Below are positions 31,892 to 39,952 of a DNA stretch of 64,000 bases, piece after piece. Under the pieces are notes generated by a model. That model did not search any database and was not told where the DNA came from. It saw nothing but the letters and a program-made list of their open reading frames with translations. Source of the DNA: Streptomyces sp. T12 (lineage in GTDB: Bacteria; Actinomycetota; Actinomycetes; Streptomycetales; Streptomycetaceae); NCBI RefSeq assembly GCF_028736035.1, contig NZ_CP117866.1:5642001-5706000 (forward strand). The letters are read 5' to 3'. How positions within the stretch are numbered: the first letter of the stretch is position 1; the number at the start of each line of letters is the position of its first letter. Made by a program: the position numbers and the translations under genes.

Positions 31892-33424
31892 TCAGAGGAA
31901 GCTGACGTTCTGGGCGAGCGCGAGGCGGCTCGAATAGTTGATGGTGTTGGTGGCCGGGCGCATGTAGGCCCGCCAGGCGTCGGAGCCGGACTCGCGACCG
32001 CCGCCGGTCTCCTTCTCACCGCCGAAGGCACCGCCGATCTCCGCTCCGGAGGTACCGATGTTGACGTTGGCGATACCGCAGTCGGAGCCCTCGGAGGAGA
32101 GGAAGCGCTCGGCCTCCTGCTGGTCGCGGGTGAAGATGCTGGAGGACAGGCCCTGGGGGACGTCGTTGTGCAGCGCGACGGCCTCCTCGAAGGTGTCGTA
32201 GGTCAGCACGTAGAGGATGGGGGCGAAGGTCTCCTGCCGTACGACGTCGGTCTGTTCGTCGACACGGACGATGACCGGCTCGGCGTAGGCGGCCCGGGGT
32301 GCCGTTTCGGTCAGGCGGCGCCCGCCGCCCACGAGCACCTTGCCGCCCTGCGCCTGCGCGCGGGCGACCGAGTCCTGCATGGCGTCGAACGCGGTGGTGG
32401 AGATGAGGGGGCCGACCAGCGTGCCCTCGTCGAACGGGTCGCCGATGGGGAGCTTGGCGTACGCCGCGGTCAGGCGGGCGACCAGCGTGTCCGCGATGTC
32501 GCGGTGGACGATCAGACGGCGCAGGGTGGTGCAGCGCTGCCCCGCCGTGCCCGCCGCGGCGAAGACGATGCCCTGCACGGCGAGGTCGAGGTCGGCCGAG
32601 GGGGCGACGACGGCGGCGTTGTTGCCGCCGAGCTCCAGCAGGCTGCGTCCGAAGCGGGCCGCGACCCGGGGGCCGACCTCGCGGCCCATGCGGGTGGAGC
32701 CGGTGGCGCTGACGAGCGCGACGCGCGGGTCGTCCACGAGCTTCTCACCGATGGCGCGGTCGCCGAGGAGGAGGCGGTGCACGTCCCGGGGAGCGCCGAC
32801 CTCTTCGACCGCCTGGGCCAGCAGCCGGTCGCAGGCCACGGAGATCAGCGGGGTGAGTTCCGACGGCTTCCAGATCACCGTGTCACCGCAGGCCAGCGCC
32901 ACTGCCGTGTTCCACGACCACACTGCGGCCGGGAAGTTGAACGCGGAGATGACCCCGACGACCCCGAGCGGGTGCCAGGTCTCGGCGAGGCGGTGGCCGG
33001 GGCGCTCGGAGGCGATGGTGCGGCCGTAGAGCTGGCGGGACAGACCGACCGCGAACTCGCAGATGTCGATCATCTCCTGGACCTCGCCCAGCGCCTCCGA
33101 GCGGATCTTGCCCGCCTCGATGGTGATGAGGTCGGCGAGGTCGCTCTTGTGCTCGCGCAGCAACTCGCCCAGGCGACGCACGAGTTCGCCTCGTCGGGGA
33201 GCGGGCGTGGTGCGCCAGGTGAGGAACGCCTCGCGGGTGGCGGCCAGGGCCTCCTCTACGTCGTCGGCGGTCGCGGCGGCCAGGCCGAACAGGTCATCGC
33301 CGGTGATGGGCGTACGGGCCTGGAAGTCGGTGCCCTCCGCCACGCTCGCGCCGATGCGCTCCAGGCTCGCCAGGGCGCGGGCGCGCAGGTCCTCGGTGGT
33401 GGGCAGGGCGGTCGTGCCGGTCAT
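31892..33424 (-). CDS. amaB: Alpha-aminoadipate-semialdehyde / piperideine-6-carboxylate dehydrogenase
   Basis: 510 residues. The aldehyde dehydrogenase active site is intact: FNFPAAVWSWNTAVALACGD, ELGGNNAAVV with Glu, and catalytic Cys in GTAGQRCTT. The ALDH7-type C-terminus (GRESGSDAWRAYMRPATNTI) is characteristic of aminoadipate-semialdehyde dehydrogenases. It oxidises the semialdehyde from pipecolate or lysine to 2-aminoadipate. Start ATG overlaps the stop of the 2-oxoadipate enzyme gene upstream, in the order oxidase, HglS, this enzyme. Confidence 0.85.
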   Translation of the reverse strand: MTGTTALPTTEDLRARALASLERIGASVAEGTDFQARTPITGDDLFGLAAATADDVEEALAATREAFLTWRTTPAPRRGELVRRLGELLREHKSDLADLITIEAGKIRSEALGEVQEMIDICEFAVGLSRQLYGRTIASERPGHRLAETWHPLGVVGVISAFNFPAAVWSWNTAVALACGDTVIWKPSELTPLISVACDRLLAQAVEEVGAPRDVHRLLLGDRAIGEKLVDDPRVALVSATGSTRMGREVGPRVAARFGRSLLELGGNNAAVVAPSADLDLAVQGIVFAAAGTAGQRCTTLRRLIVHRDIADTLVARLTAAYAKLPIGDPFDEGTLVGPLISTTAFDAMQDSVARAQAQGGKVLVGGGRRLTETAPRAAYAEPVIVRVDEQTDVVRQETFAPILYVLTYDTFEEAVALHNDVPQGLSSSIFTRDQQEAERFLSSEGSDCGIANVNIGTSGAEIGGAFGGEKETGGGRESGSDAWRAYMRPATNTINYSSRLALAQNVSFL

Positions 33425-34830
33425 GATGCTCCCTTGAGGGTGGTGAGGTGCAGTTCCCCGGCGACCTGCGCGAGGGACTCGTTCTGCTGCCGCTCGTACA
33501 GGGCGAAGGGGTCGAGGACTTCGCGGTCGATGGCGCCGGAGAGCCAGTCGCTGTCGTAGGCGGCGCCTTGCTGTTCGTTGTCGCGGGAGCCCGCGTCGCT
33601 GAGGTTGGACTGGAAGATGCCCGCCGCCGAGCGGGGCAGGAAGTCCTCGTAGACGATGGGCTCGGCCCGTACCCAGCCCTGGGTCAGCAGGTCGCCGAGG
33701 GCCTCGGGCGGGCGGCTGCCGTCGCGGGGGCGGTCGGGCGCGACGCTGTAGGTGAAGTACGCCAACTCCTGGGCAGCGAGCTCGCGTTCGGTGCCGGGGA
33801 CGTGCTCCGCCCACAGGGTGCGGGCGAGTTCGGCCCGGTCGGCACCGGGGTGCGCACTCGCCTGCTGGTCGACGAGGGTGAGCAGCCGGTCGTAGAGCGC
33901 CCGGCCCTCGCGCGTCACGGCGATACCGCGCGCCTCGACCTCGCCGAACCGCACGCGCAGGGCGCCGCTGGTGACGCTGCCGTCCGTGAGGCGCAGGGCG
34001 CGGGGTTCGGCCAGGGCCCGGAAGGACGTCTGGCGCAGGAGGATGTCGGGGCCCTTCCAGGCCGGCGGGCCCTGGATGGTGTCGATCATCTCGATGCCGC
34101 GTTCGGTCATACGGCGGTACAGCTCGTCGATGTCCAGGACGCGCGGGGTGAGGTGGTTGATGTGGGTGCTGCGGACGCCGCCGATGTCCGCGGCGACGGC
34201 GGAGACCCGCTCCAGGGTCTCGTACCAGGCCTTGCCGATCGGTTCGGTCGACAACTCGAAGGCGGCGACGGCCAGTTGGAGGAACCGCTCGGCGTCGTCC
34301 TCGGGCAGTTCCTGCTCCGCCTCCGCCCGGTCGGCCAGGGCCAGCAGCTCCGGCGGGAACAGTTCGCGGCCGGCGAGGAACGTCTCCAAGCGGGCGCGCA
34401 GGTCGGCGTCGAAGAAGCGCGGGTCGGCGGGGGTGAGCATGGACGTGAAGACGCGGAACGGGTTGCGGGCCAGCTCCTCCCCGTCGACGGGACGGAACGC
34501 GGTCGATACGACCGGTACCGCGCTGGCGGCGGCCTCGCGCAGGTCGTAGAAGCCGACCGGGCGCATGCCCAGGGCGCCGAACACGCGGGCGACCTGGGAG
34601 AGTTCGGCGGGGGTGCCGACGCGGATGGCGCCGTGGCGTTCCGCGGTCACGCGGCTGATGGAGCCGAGGCGTTCGGCGTCGGCGCCCTGGGCGCGCAGGA
34701 CGTCCTCGTTCACCTCGCGCGAGACGTCCACGAGCGTGTTGTAGGCGGGGACCTCACGGCCGTACATCTCGGAGAGCCGCGCGGCGAAGGCGGCGCGTAG
34801 CTGCCACTGGCTGATCGTCTGGCTGACCAT
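33421..34830 (-). CDS. hglS: 2-oxoadipate dioxygenase/decarboxylase (HglS, DUF1338)
   Basis: 469 residues from ATG at 34830. A DUF1338 vicinal-oxygen-chelate fold: metal His in STHINHLTPRVLDIDEL, and a YGREVPAYNTLVDVSREVNE N-terminus. HglS is an Fe(II) enzyme of bacterial lysine catabolism that turns 2-oxoadipate into D-2-hydroxyglutarate with loss of CO2. The adjacent aminoadipate enzyme and the D-2-hydroxyglutarate dehydrogenase at 39953 fit this exactly. The arginine-rich substrate pocket cannot be checked here. Confidence 0.85.
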   Translation of the reverse strand: MVSQTISQWQLRAAFAARLSEMYGREVPAYNTLVDVSREVNEDVLRAQGADAERLGSISRVTAERHGAIRVGTPAELSQVARVFGALGMRPVGFYDLREAAASAVPVVSTAFRPVDGEELARNPFRVFTSMLTPADPRFFDADLRARLETFLAGRELFPPELLALADRAEAEQELPEDDAERFLQLAVAAFELSTEPIGKAWYETLERVSAVAADIGGVRSTHINHLTPRVLDIDELYRRMTERGIEMIDTIQGPPAWKGPDILLRQTSFRALAEPRALRLTDGSVTSGALRVRFGEVEARGIAVTREGRALYDRLLTLVDQQASAHPGADRAELARTLWAEHVPGTERELAAQELAYFTYSVAPDRPRDGSRPPEALGDLLTQGWVRAEPIVYEDFLPRSAAGIFQSNLSDAGSRDNEQQGAAYDSDWLSGAIDREVLDPFALYERQQNESLAQVAGELHLTTLKGAS

Positions 34831-34856
34831 CGAAGGGGCCCTTCCTGTCGGGGAGT

Positions 34857-36056
34857 TCACACCACGTGGGCTTCGGGGCGGATCTCCGCTCCGGTCCGGA
34901 AGCGGTCGGCGCTGAGCGGGGAGATGTCGACGAAGGGGGCGCGGCCGAGGTGGAGGTCGCGGACGATCTCGCCGACGGCGGGGGCCTGGAGGAAGCCGTG
35001 GCCCGAGAAGCCGGTGGCGTAGAGGAAGTTGGGGAGTTCGCCGGAGCGGCCGATCAGGGCGTTGTGGTCGGGGGTGACCTCGTACAGGCCGGCCCAGCCG
35101 TCGGCGATCGCCATGTCGGCCAGGGCCGGGGCCCTGTCCCGGGCGACGTCCCGGAACAGCTCCAGCCACTCCGGGGTCCAGGTGGTGTCGAAGCCGTCCG
35201 GCTGGGCGGGGTCGGCGAGGCCGAACAGCAGGCCGTCGTCGCTGTTGTGGAAGTAGGCCGAGGACGCGAAGTCGATGGTGAAGGGGATGCGGGGCGCCGG
35301 GGGAGTGAGGGGCTCGGTGAAGGCGAGCTGGCGGCGCACCGGCCGTACGGGGAGGTCGACGCCGGCCATGGCGCCGATCCGTCCGGACCAGGCGCCCGCC
35401 GTACAGATGACGGTGGCGCAGGCGATGCGGCCGCGGTCGGTGTGGACGGCGGTGACGCGGTCGCCGGCGGTGTCGATGCCGGTCACGCTGGTGTGGGTGG
35501 CGAAGGCGACGCCGGCCCGGGCGGCGGCGTCGGCGTACCCCTGGACGACGAGTGCGGGGCGGGCGTGGCCGTCGGTGGGGGAGAAGGCGGCGGCCAGGAG
35601 GCCGTCGGTGCTGATGTAGGGGCAGAGGCGGTGTGCCTCGTCCGGGCCGATCATGCGGGTGGGGACGCCCAGGCTGTTCTGGATGCCGACGCTCGCCTCG
35701 AAGTCGATGGCCTGCTGTTCGGTGGTGAGCAGGAAGAGGTAGCCGACGCTGTCCAGGCGGATGTCGGCGCCGGGGCGGTGCGGGAAGTCCTGGAAGGCGC
35801 GCAGGCTCCGGTCACCCAGCTCGATGTTGAGCGGATCGGAGAACTGGGCGCGCACTCCGCCGATCGGCTTGCCCGAACTGCCGCTGCACAGTTCGTCGCG
35901 CTCGACCACGACGACGTCGGTCACGCCCGCTTCGGCGAGGTGGAAGGCGATGCTGGCGCCCATCACCCCGCCCCCGGTGATCACGACATCGGCGGTGGAC
36001 GGAACGGTGCCAAAGGCGGAGGAGGAAGGAGAGGGGGAGGGGGAGGAGCTGGACAA
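34857..36056 (-). CDS. FAD-dependent oxidoreductase (DAO family), likely pipecolate oxidase
   Basis: 399 residues. A Ser/Pro-rich N-terminus precedes the FAD motif ADVVITGGGVMGASIAFHLA and the family's ERDELCSGSSGKPIGGVRAQ and YEVTPDHNALIG regions. Members of this sarcosine/D-amino-acid oxidase family include L-pipecolate oxidase (AmaA) and related amine oxidases. The downstream gene order (HglS, aminoadipate-semialdehyde dehydrogenase) points to pipecolate. The repeated Ser-Pro start looks like a soft linker and may not all be translated. Confidence 0.75.
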   Translation of the reverse strand: MSSSSPSPSPSSSAFGTVPSTADVVITGGGVMGASIAFHLAEAGVTDVVVVERDELCSGSSGKPIGGVRAQFSDPLNIELGDRSLRAFQDFPHRPGADIRLDSVGYLFLLTTEQQAIDFEASVGIQNSLGVPTRMIGPDEAHRLCPYISTDGLLAAAFSPTDGHARPALVVQGYADAAARAGVAFATHTSVTGIDTAGDRVTAVHTDRGRIACATVICTAGAWSGRIGAMAGVDLPVRPVRRQLAFTEPLTPPAPRIPFTIDFASSAYFHNSDDGLLFGLADPAQPDGFDTTWTPEWLELFRDVARDRAPALADMAIADGWAGLYEVTPDHNALIGRSGELPNFLYATGFSGHGFLQAPAVGEIVRDLHLGRAPFVDISPLSADRFRTGAEIRPEAHVV

Positions 36057-36188
36057 GGGTCGTCCTTCCGGAGGGAGGGAGAAAGACGCTGATCAGCTAG
36101 CTGTCCGTCATCGTGGCGCAACCCAACCGTTGACGTCCATGAACAGTTCTTGCTGCTGATCTATTAGCTTCTCTATAAGTTTCTCTCT

Positions 36189-37103
36189 ATGGACTGGACG
36201 AGTTCCCAGCTGCGTTCCCTGGTCGAACTGACCCGGCGCGGCACCATCACCGCGGTCGCCCAGGCCCTCGGGTACACCCCCGGCGGGGTCTCGCAGCAGA
36301 TCGCCGCGCTGGAGAAGGCCACCGGCATGGAGCTGCTGCGGCGGGTGGGCCGGCGGGTCGAGCTGACCGACGCCGGGAGGACGCTGGCCCTGCACGCCGA
36401 GCGGATCCTGTCCACGGAGGCCGAGGCCGTGGAGGCACTGGAGCGCAGCCGCGGCGAAATCTCCGGGGTGCTGCGGGTCGGTCTGTTCGCCACGGCCGCC
36501 GCCGAGATCCTGCCGCTCGCCCTGCGGCGCGTTAACGAGACCCATCCCGGGCTCGACGTGCACAGCCGCGACATGGACGTCGACGAGGTGTACGACGCCG
36601 TCGCCTCCGGCGCCGTGGACCTGGCTCTCGGCCTGGACTACCCCGACGTACCCATCCCGCGCGACCCCGCCCTGCGGGTGACGCAGCTGTACCGGGAGCG
36701 GTTCGCCCTCGCCGTGCCCACCGGGTCGATGGCCGGCGTCGAGGAGATCTCCCTGGCCGACACCCAGCACCTGCGCTGGATCCTGCCGTGGGCCGACAGC
36801 TACTACGGCCGTGCCGTGCGCACCGCCTGCCGGCGGGCGGGCGTCGAGCCGGACGTACGGCATGAGGTGATCGACACCGCGGCCACCCTGGCGCTGGTCG
36901 AGGCGGGCATCGGGGTGAGCACGGTGACGGATCTGATGCTCAGGCTGCGCGCCTCGCGCTTCGACGTGGTGCGGCTGCGCGAGACGGTCGAGCGGCACAT
37001 CGTCGTGGTGTTCCGCTCCTCCGCTGAGCGCCGGCCGACGGTGGCGGCGCTCCTCGACGTGCTGCGGGCGGTGGCCGAATCCCGGCGTGACACCTCGGGG
37101 TAG
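36189..37103 (+). CDS. LysR-family regulator divergent from the pipecolate operon
   Basis: 304 residues from ATG at 36189. The N-terminal helix-turn-helix is TITAVAQALGYTPGGVSQQI; the rest is a periplasmic-binding-like effector domain (GVLRVGLFATAAAEILPLAL). It shares a 132-bp gap with the divergent oxidase gene and probably activates it in response to a lysine-pathway intermediate. The ribosome binding site is poor, and a weak translation rate is possible. Confidence 0.85.
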   Translation: MDWTSSQLRSLVELTRRGTITAVAQALGYTPGGVSQQIAALEKATGMELLRRVGRRVELTDAGRTLALHAERILSTEAEAVEALERSRGEISGVLRVGLFATAAAEILPLALRRVNETHPGLDVHSRDMDVDEVYDAVASGAVDLALGLDYPDVPIPRDPALRVTQLYRERFALAVPTGSMAGVEEISLADTQHLRWILPWADSYYGRAVRTACRRAGVEPDVRHEVIDTAATLALVEAGIGVSTVTDLMLRLRASRFDVVRLRETVERHIVVVFRSSAERRPTVAALLDVLRAVAESRRDTSG

Positions 37104-37154
37104 CACGGGTTTCGCCGAGGTTTCGCTTGCTCTTCGGCGGGGGTGCACCAGATT

Positions 37155-37166
37155 TGCTTGCCCTCA
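37155..37166. promoter_or_regulatory. TGCTTGCCCTCA box upstream of the permease
   Basis: Identical 12 bp at 39834-39845 before the D-2-hydroxyglutarate dehydrogenase. Here it is part of CTTGC-N10-GCAAG. A candidate operator of one of the two LysR proteins in this region. Confidence 0.5.
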
Positions 37167-37293
37167 GGGACGCAAGTTGTCGCGCTCCAGTGCCTTCTGC
37201 GGACCGGGATCCTGCGTGATGGTTTCAGGCCAGTGGTGACCCCCGCCACGACAGCGGCCGGCGAGGCCGCCGTTGCCTGACAGGGAGCGAGCG

Positions 37294-38802
37294 ATGTCCC
37301 CCGACTCCACCCCGAAATCCGCTCTTCCGCCGTTGCTGGGAAGAGGCCCGCAGGGCGTCTTCCGGCGCACCCTCCCCTCCGAACAGCCCACCGGCGAGCG
37401 CATGGTGCGCACGCTCGGCCTCCTCCAGCTGACGATGATCGGCATCGGCGCCATCATCGGGGCGGGCATCTTCAGCCTCGCCGCGGCCGTGGCCAAGGAG
37501 GACGCCGGTCCGGCCGTACTCATCTCGTTCCTGGTGGCCGGGGCCGCGTCGCTGTGCGCCGCCTTCGCCTACGCCGAGTTCGCCGGGATGGTCCCGAAGG
37601 CCGGCTCGTCGTACACCTACTGCGCGGCAGTCCTCGGCGAACTCGTCGGCTGGATCGTCGGCTGGGACCTGCTCCTGGAGTACACGGCCATCGTCGCCGT
37701 CGTCGCGATCGGCATGTCCGGCTATCTCGGCTTCTTGTTGAACGCGGTCGGCATCGACCTGCCGACCTGGGCCATGGGCGCCCCCGGCACCGGAGACGGG
37801 CACAAGGTCGACCTGCTCGCCATCGTGATCTGCCTCGGGGTGGCCTGGCTGCTGACCCGCGGCACTCGCACCTCGGCCCGGGTGGAGACGGTGCTGACCA
37901 TCGTCAAGATCGCCATCGTGCTGCTCGTCATCGTGGTCGGCTTCACCAAGATCAACGCCGACAACCTGTCCCCCTTCGCGCCCTTCGGTCTCAACGGGGC
38001 GTTCACCGGGGCGGCGACGGTCTTCTTCGCGGTCTTCGGCTACGACGCGCTCAGCACCGCCGCAGAGGAGTCGGTGGAGGCGCGGAAGAAGCTGCCGAAG
38101 GCGATGATGATCTCGCTGGCGGTCTCCATGGGCCTCTACGTCCTGGTCTGCATCGTGCTCACCGGCATCCAGCACTACAGCGATCTCAACCCGAACAGCG
38201 GCATCTCCAGCGCTTTCGCGAGCGTCGGGCTGAACGGGTTCGCCAACGTCATCGCCGTCGGCGCCGTCATCGGCATCGTCACCGTGACCTTCTCCTTCAT
38301 GATGGGCGCCTCCCGCCTGTGGTACGCCCTCAGCCGGGACGGCCTGATGCCGGCCTGGTTCGGTGCCATCCACCCCAAGCGCAAGGTCCCGCACCGCGCG
38401 ACCTGGGTCATCGGCGTCGTGTCCGCGGTGCTGGCGGGCGTGCTGCCCATCAACGCCGTGGCCGAACTCACCAACATCGGCGTCCTGTTGGCCTTCGTGG
38501 TCGTCTCCGCGGCCGTCCTGGTCCTGCGCTACAGGAAGCCGGACCTCAAGCGCGGCTTCCGCTGTCCGGGCATGCCGTTCGTGCCGATCCTCGGCATGGT
38601 CTTCTCCGTCTGGCTGATGTCGTTCCTGGAGTGGGAGACCTGGTTCCGGCTGGGCATCTGGCTGGTCGTGGGCCTGGTCATCTACGCCGCCTACGGCTAC
38701 CGGCGTACGCGCCAGGTCATGCCGGGCGGGTCGGTGGACCTCGACGCGCTCAATGAGATGTCGGACTCGGACGAACCGGATGCGCGGCTCGCGCCCCTTT
38801 AG
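37294..38802 (+). CDS. APC-family amino-acid permease
   Basis: 502 residues from ATG at 37294, after AGGGAGCGAGCG. About 12 membrane segments and the APC motif IGIGAIIGAGIFSLAAAVA near residue 50. It resembles the cationic amino-acid subgroup with the FFAVFGYDALSTAAEES region. It probably imports lysine, ornithine or another substrate of the neighbouring catabolic genes. Transcribed in the same direction as, but separated from, the LysR gene at 36189. Confidence 0.85.
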   Translation: MSPDSTPKSALPPLLGRGPQGVFRRTLPSEQPTGERMVRTLGLLQLTMIGIGAIIGAGIFSLAAAVAKEDAGPAVLISFLVAGAASLCAAFAYAEFAGMVPKAGSSYTYCAAVLGELVGWIVGWDLLLEYTAIVAVVAIGMSGYLGFLLNAVGIDLPTWAMGAPGTGDGHKVDLLAIVICLGVAWLLTRGTRTSARVETVLTIVKIAIVLLVIVVGFTKINADNLSPFAPFGLNGAFTGAATVFFAVFGYDALSTAAEESVEARKKLPKAMMISLAVSMGLYVLVCIVLTGIQHYSDLNPNSGISSAFASVGLNGFANVIAVGAVIGIVTVTFSFMMGASRLWYALSRDGLMPAWFGAIHPKRKVPHRATWVIGVVSAVLAGVLPINAVAELTNIGVLLAFVVVSAAVLVLRYRKPDLKRGFRCPGMPFVPILGMVFSVWLMSFLEWETWFRLGIWLVVGLVIYAAYGYRRTRQVMPGGSVDLDALNEMSDSDEPDARLAPL

Positions 38803-38874
38803 GGGTGCGGGGCTGTATCGATATGCGGCTCCGCCGCGTGGGCGCGACCGGCCCCCCACCGGCCCGCAGGTTCA
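38803..38874. repeat. Streptomyces-type intergenic repeat with hairpin
   Basis: Contains GTATCGATATGCGGCTCCGC and GTGGGCGCGACCGGCCCCC, a sequence motif common between genes of Streptomyces chromosomes, with a GCGGCTCCGCCGC hairpin. It separates convergent permease and LysR genes and probably works as a terminator. Confidence 0.55.
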
Positions 38875-39798
38875 CTACGGTGCTTCCTGCGGCTCGGCTG
38901 GTTGCAGAAACGGCTCGTCCACAGGGACCGCACGCCGCAGCGACTCCAGCATCGTGGCCAGCAGCGGATTGCTGTTCTCGCTGCGGTGCAGGGCCATCAC
39001 GGTGCGGTGCGCGGAGCGCTGGGTGACCCGCGTGGCCTCGATGGTGTCCTTCGGCGCGTGGCCGAGTGCCGGCACCACCGCCACTCCGAGTCCCGCGGAC
39101 ACCAACTCCCGTACGACGTCGTAGTTGTTGCTGCGGCAGGCGACCGCGGCCTCGAACCCGGCCGCCGCACACAGCCGTACGGTCGACCGGGCGCCGGCGG
39201 TGCCCTCGCGGCTGGTGATCCAGCGGGCCCGGGACAGGTGGGGGAGTTGCGCGCTCAGGCCGCTGCCCCGGGCGCGGAGCAGCACGAGGTCCTCCCTCAG
39301 CAGCCGGTGGTGGGTCAGACCATCGGGCCAGGGGTGGGGGCTGAGTCCGTACTCGTACACCAAAGCGACGTCCAGGTCGCCGTCGCCGAGTGCGGCGACC
39401 AGTTCCTCGGGCTCGCCCTCCTCCAGCTGGATCTGGGCGCGGGGGTGGCTGTCGACGAACGCCGACAGGGCGGACGGTACGAGCCGGACGCCGGCGGTGG
39501 GAAAGCTGCCCAGCCGCAGCCGGCCGGTGACACCGGTGGCCAGCTCCTGTACGTGGTGATCGAGGTCGTCCAGGGCGGCCAGCACCCGGTCACTGAGGTC
39601 GACCAGGCGGTAGGCGGCGGCCGTCGGACGGATCCCATGGGCCTCGCGCTCGAACAGGACGAGGCCGGTCTCCTTCTCCAGGGCGGAGATCTGCTGGGAG
39701 ATCGCGGACGCGGTGTAGCCGAGGTCGCGGGCCGCGATCGCGAACGACCCGCTGCGGACGACGGCCTTCAGTGTGAGCAGGTGCAGGGGCTTCAGCAC
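38875..39798 (-). CDS. LysR-family regulator
   Basis: 307 residues. Helix-turn-helix IAARDLGYTASAISQQISAL and a substrate-binding domain with LRLGSFPTAGVRLVPSALSA are intact. It is divergent from the D-2-hydroxyglutarate dehydrogenase gene and the TGCTTGCCCTCA box lies between them, 36 bp from this start. The same box before the permease suggests it controls both. Confidence 0.85.
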   Translation of the reverse strand: MLKPLHLLTLKAVVRSGSFAIAARDLGYTASAISQQISALEKETGLVLFEREAHGIRPTAAAYRLVDLSDRVLAALDDLDHHVQELATGVTGRLRLGSFPTAGVRLVPSALSAFVDSHPRAQIQLEEGEPEELVAALGDGDLDVALVYEYGLSPHPWPDGLTHHRLLREDLVLLRARGSGLSAQLPHLSRARWITSREGTAGARSTVRLCAAAGFEAAVACRSNNYDVVRELVSAGLGVAVVPALGHAPKDTIEATRVTQRSAHRTVMALHRSENSNPLLATMLESLRRAVPVDEPFLQPAEPQEAP

Positions 39799-39833
39799 AC
39801 GGCCTCCTCATTGATGGGGTCAAGCGTAAGCAG

Positions 39834-39845
39834 TGCTTGCCCTCA
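39834..39845. promoter_or_regulatory. TGCTTGCCCTCA box upstream of the D-2-hydroxyglutarate dehydrogenase
   Basis: Identical to 37155-37166, here extended to the palindrome GCTTG-CCCT-CAAGC. Between divergent LysR (39798) and dehydrogenase (39953) starts. Confidence 0.5.
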
Positions 39846-39952
39846 AGCGTCAATTCTTTCGCTCTGCTGGCCCTTGTGGGTGACCCCGCCCGGCCCACAT
39901 CGTGGTGAGGACCAGGGCGAACGCGCCTGGTGGGCAAGGAGGAGCGAGCACA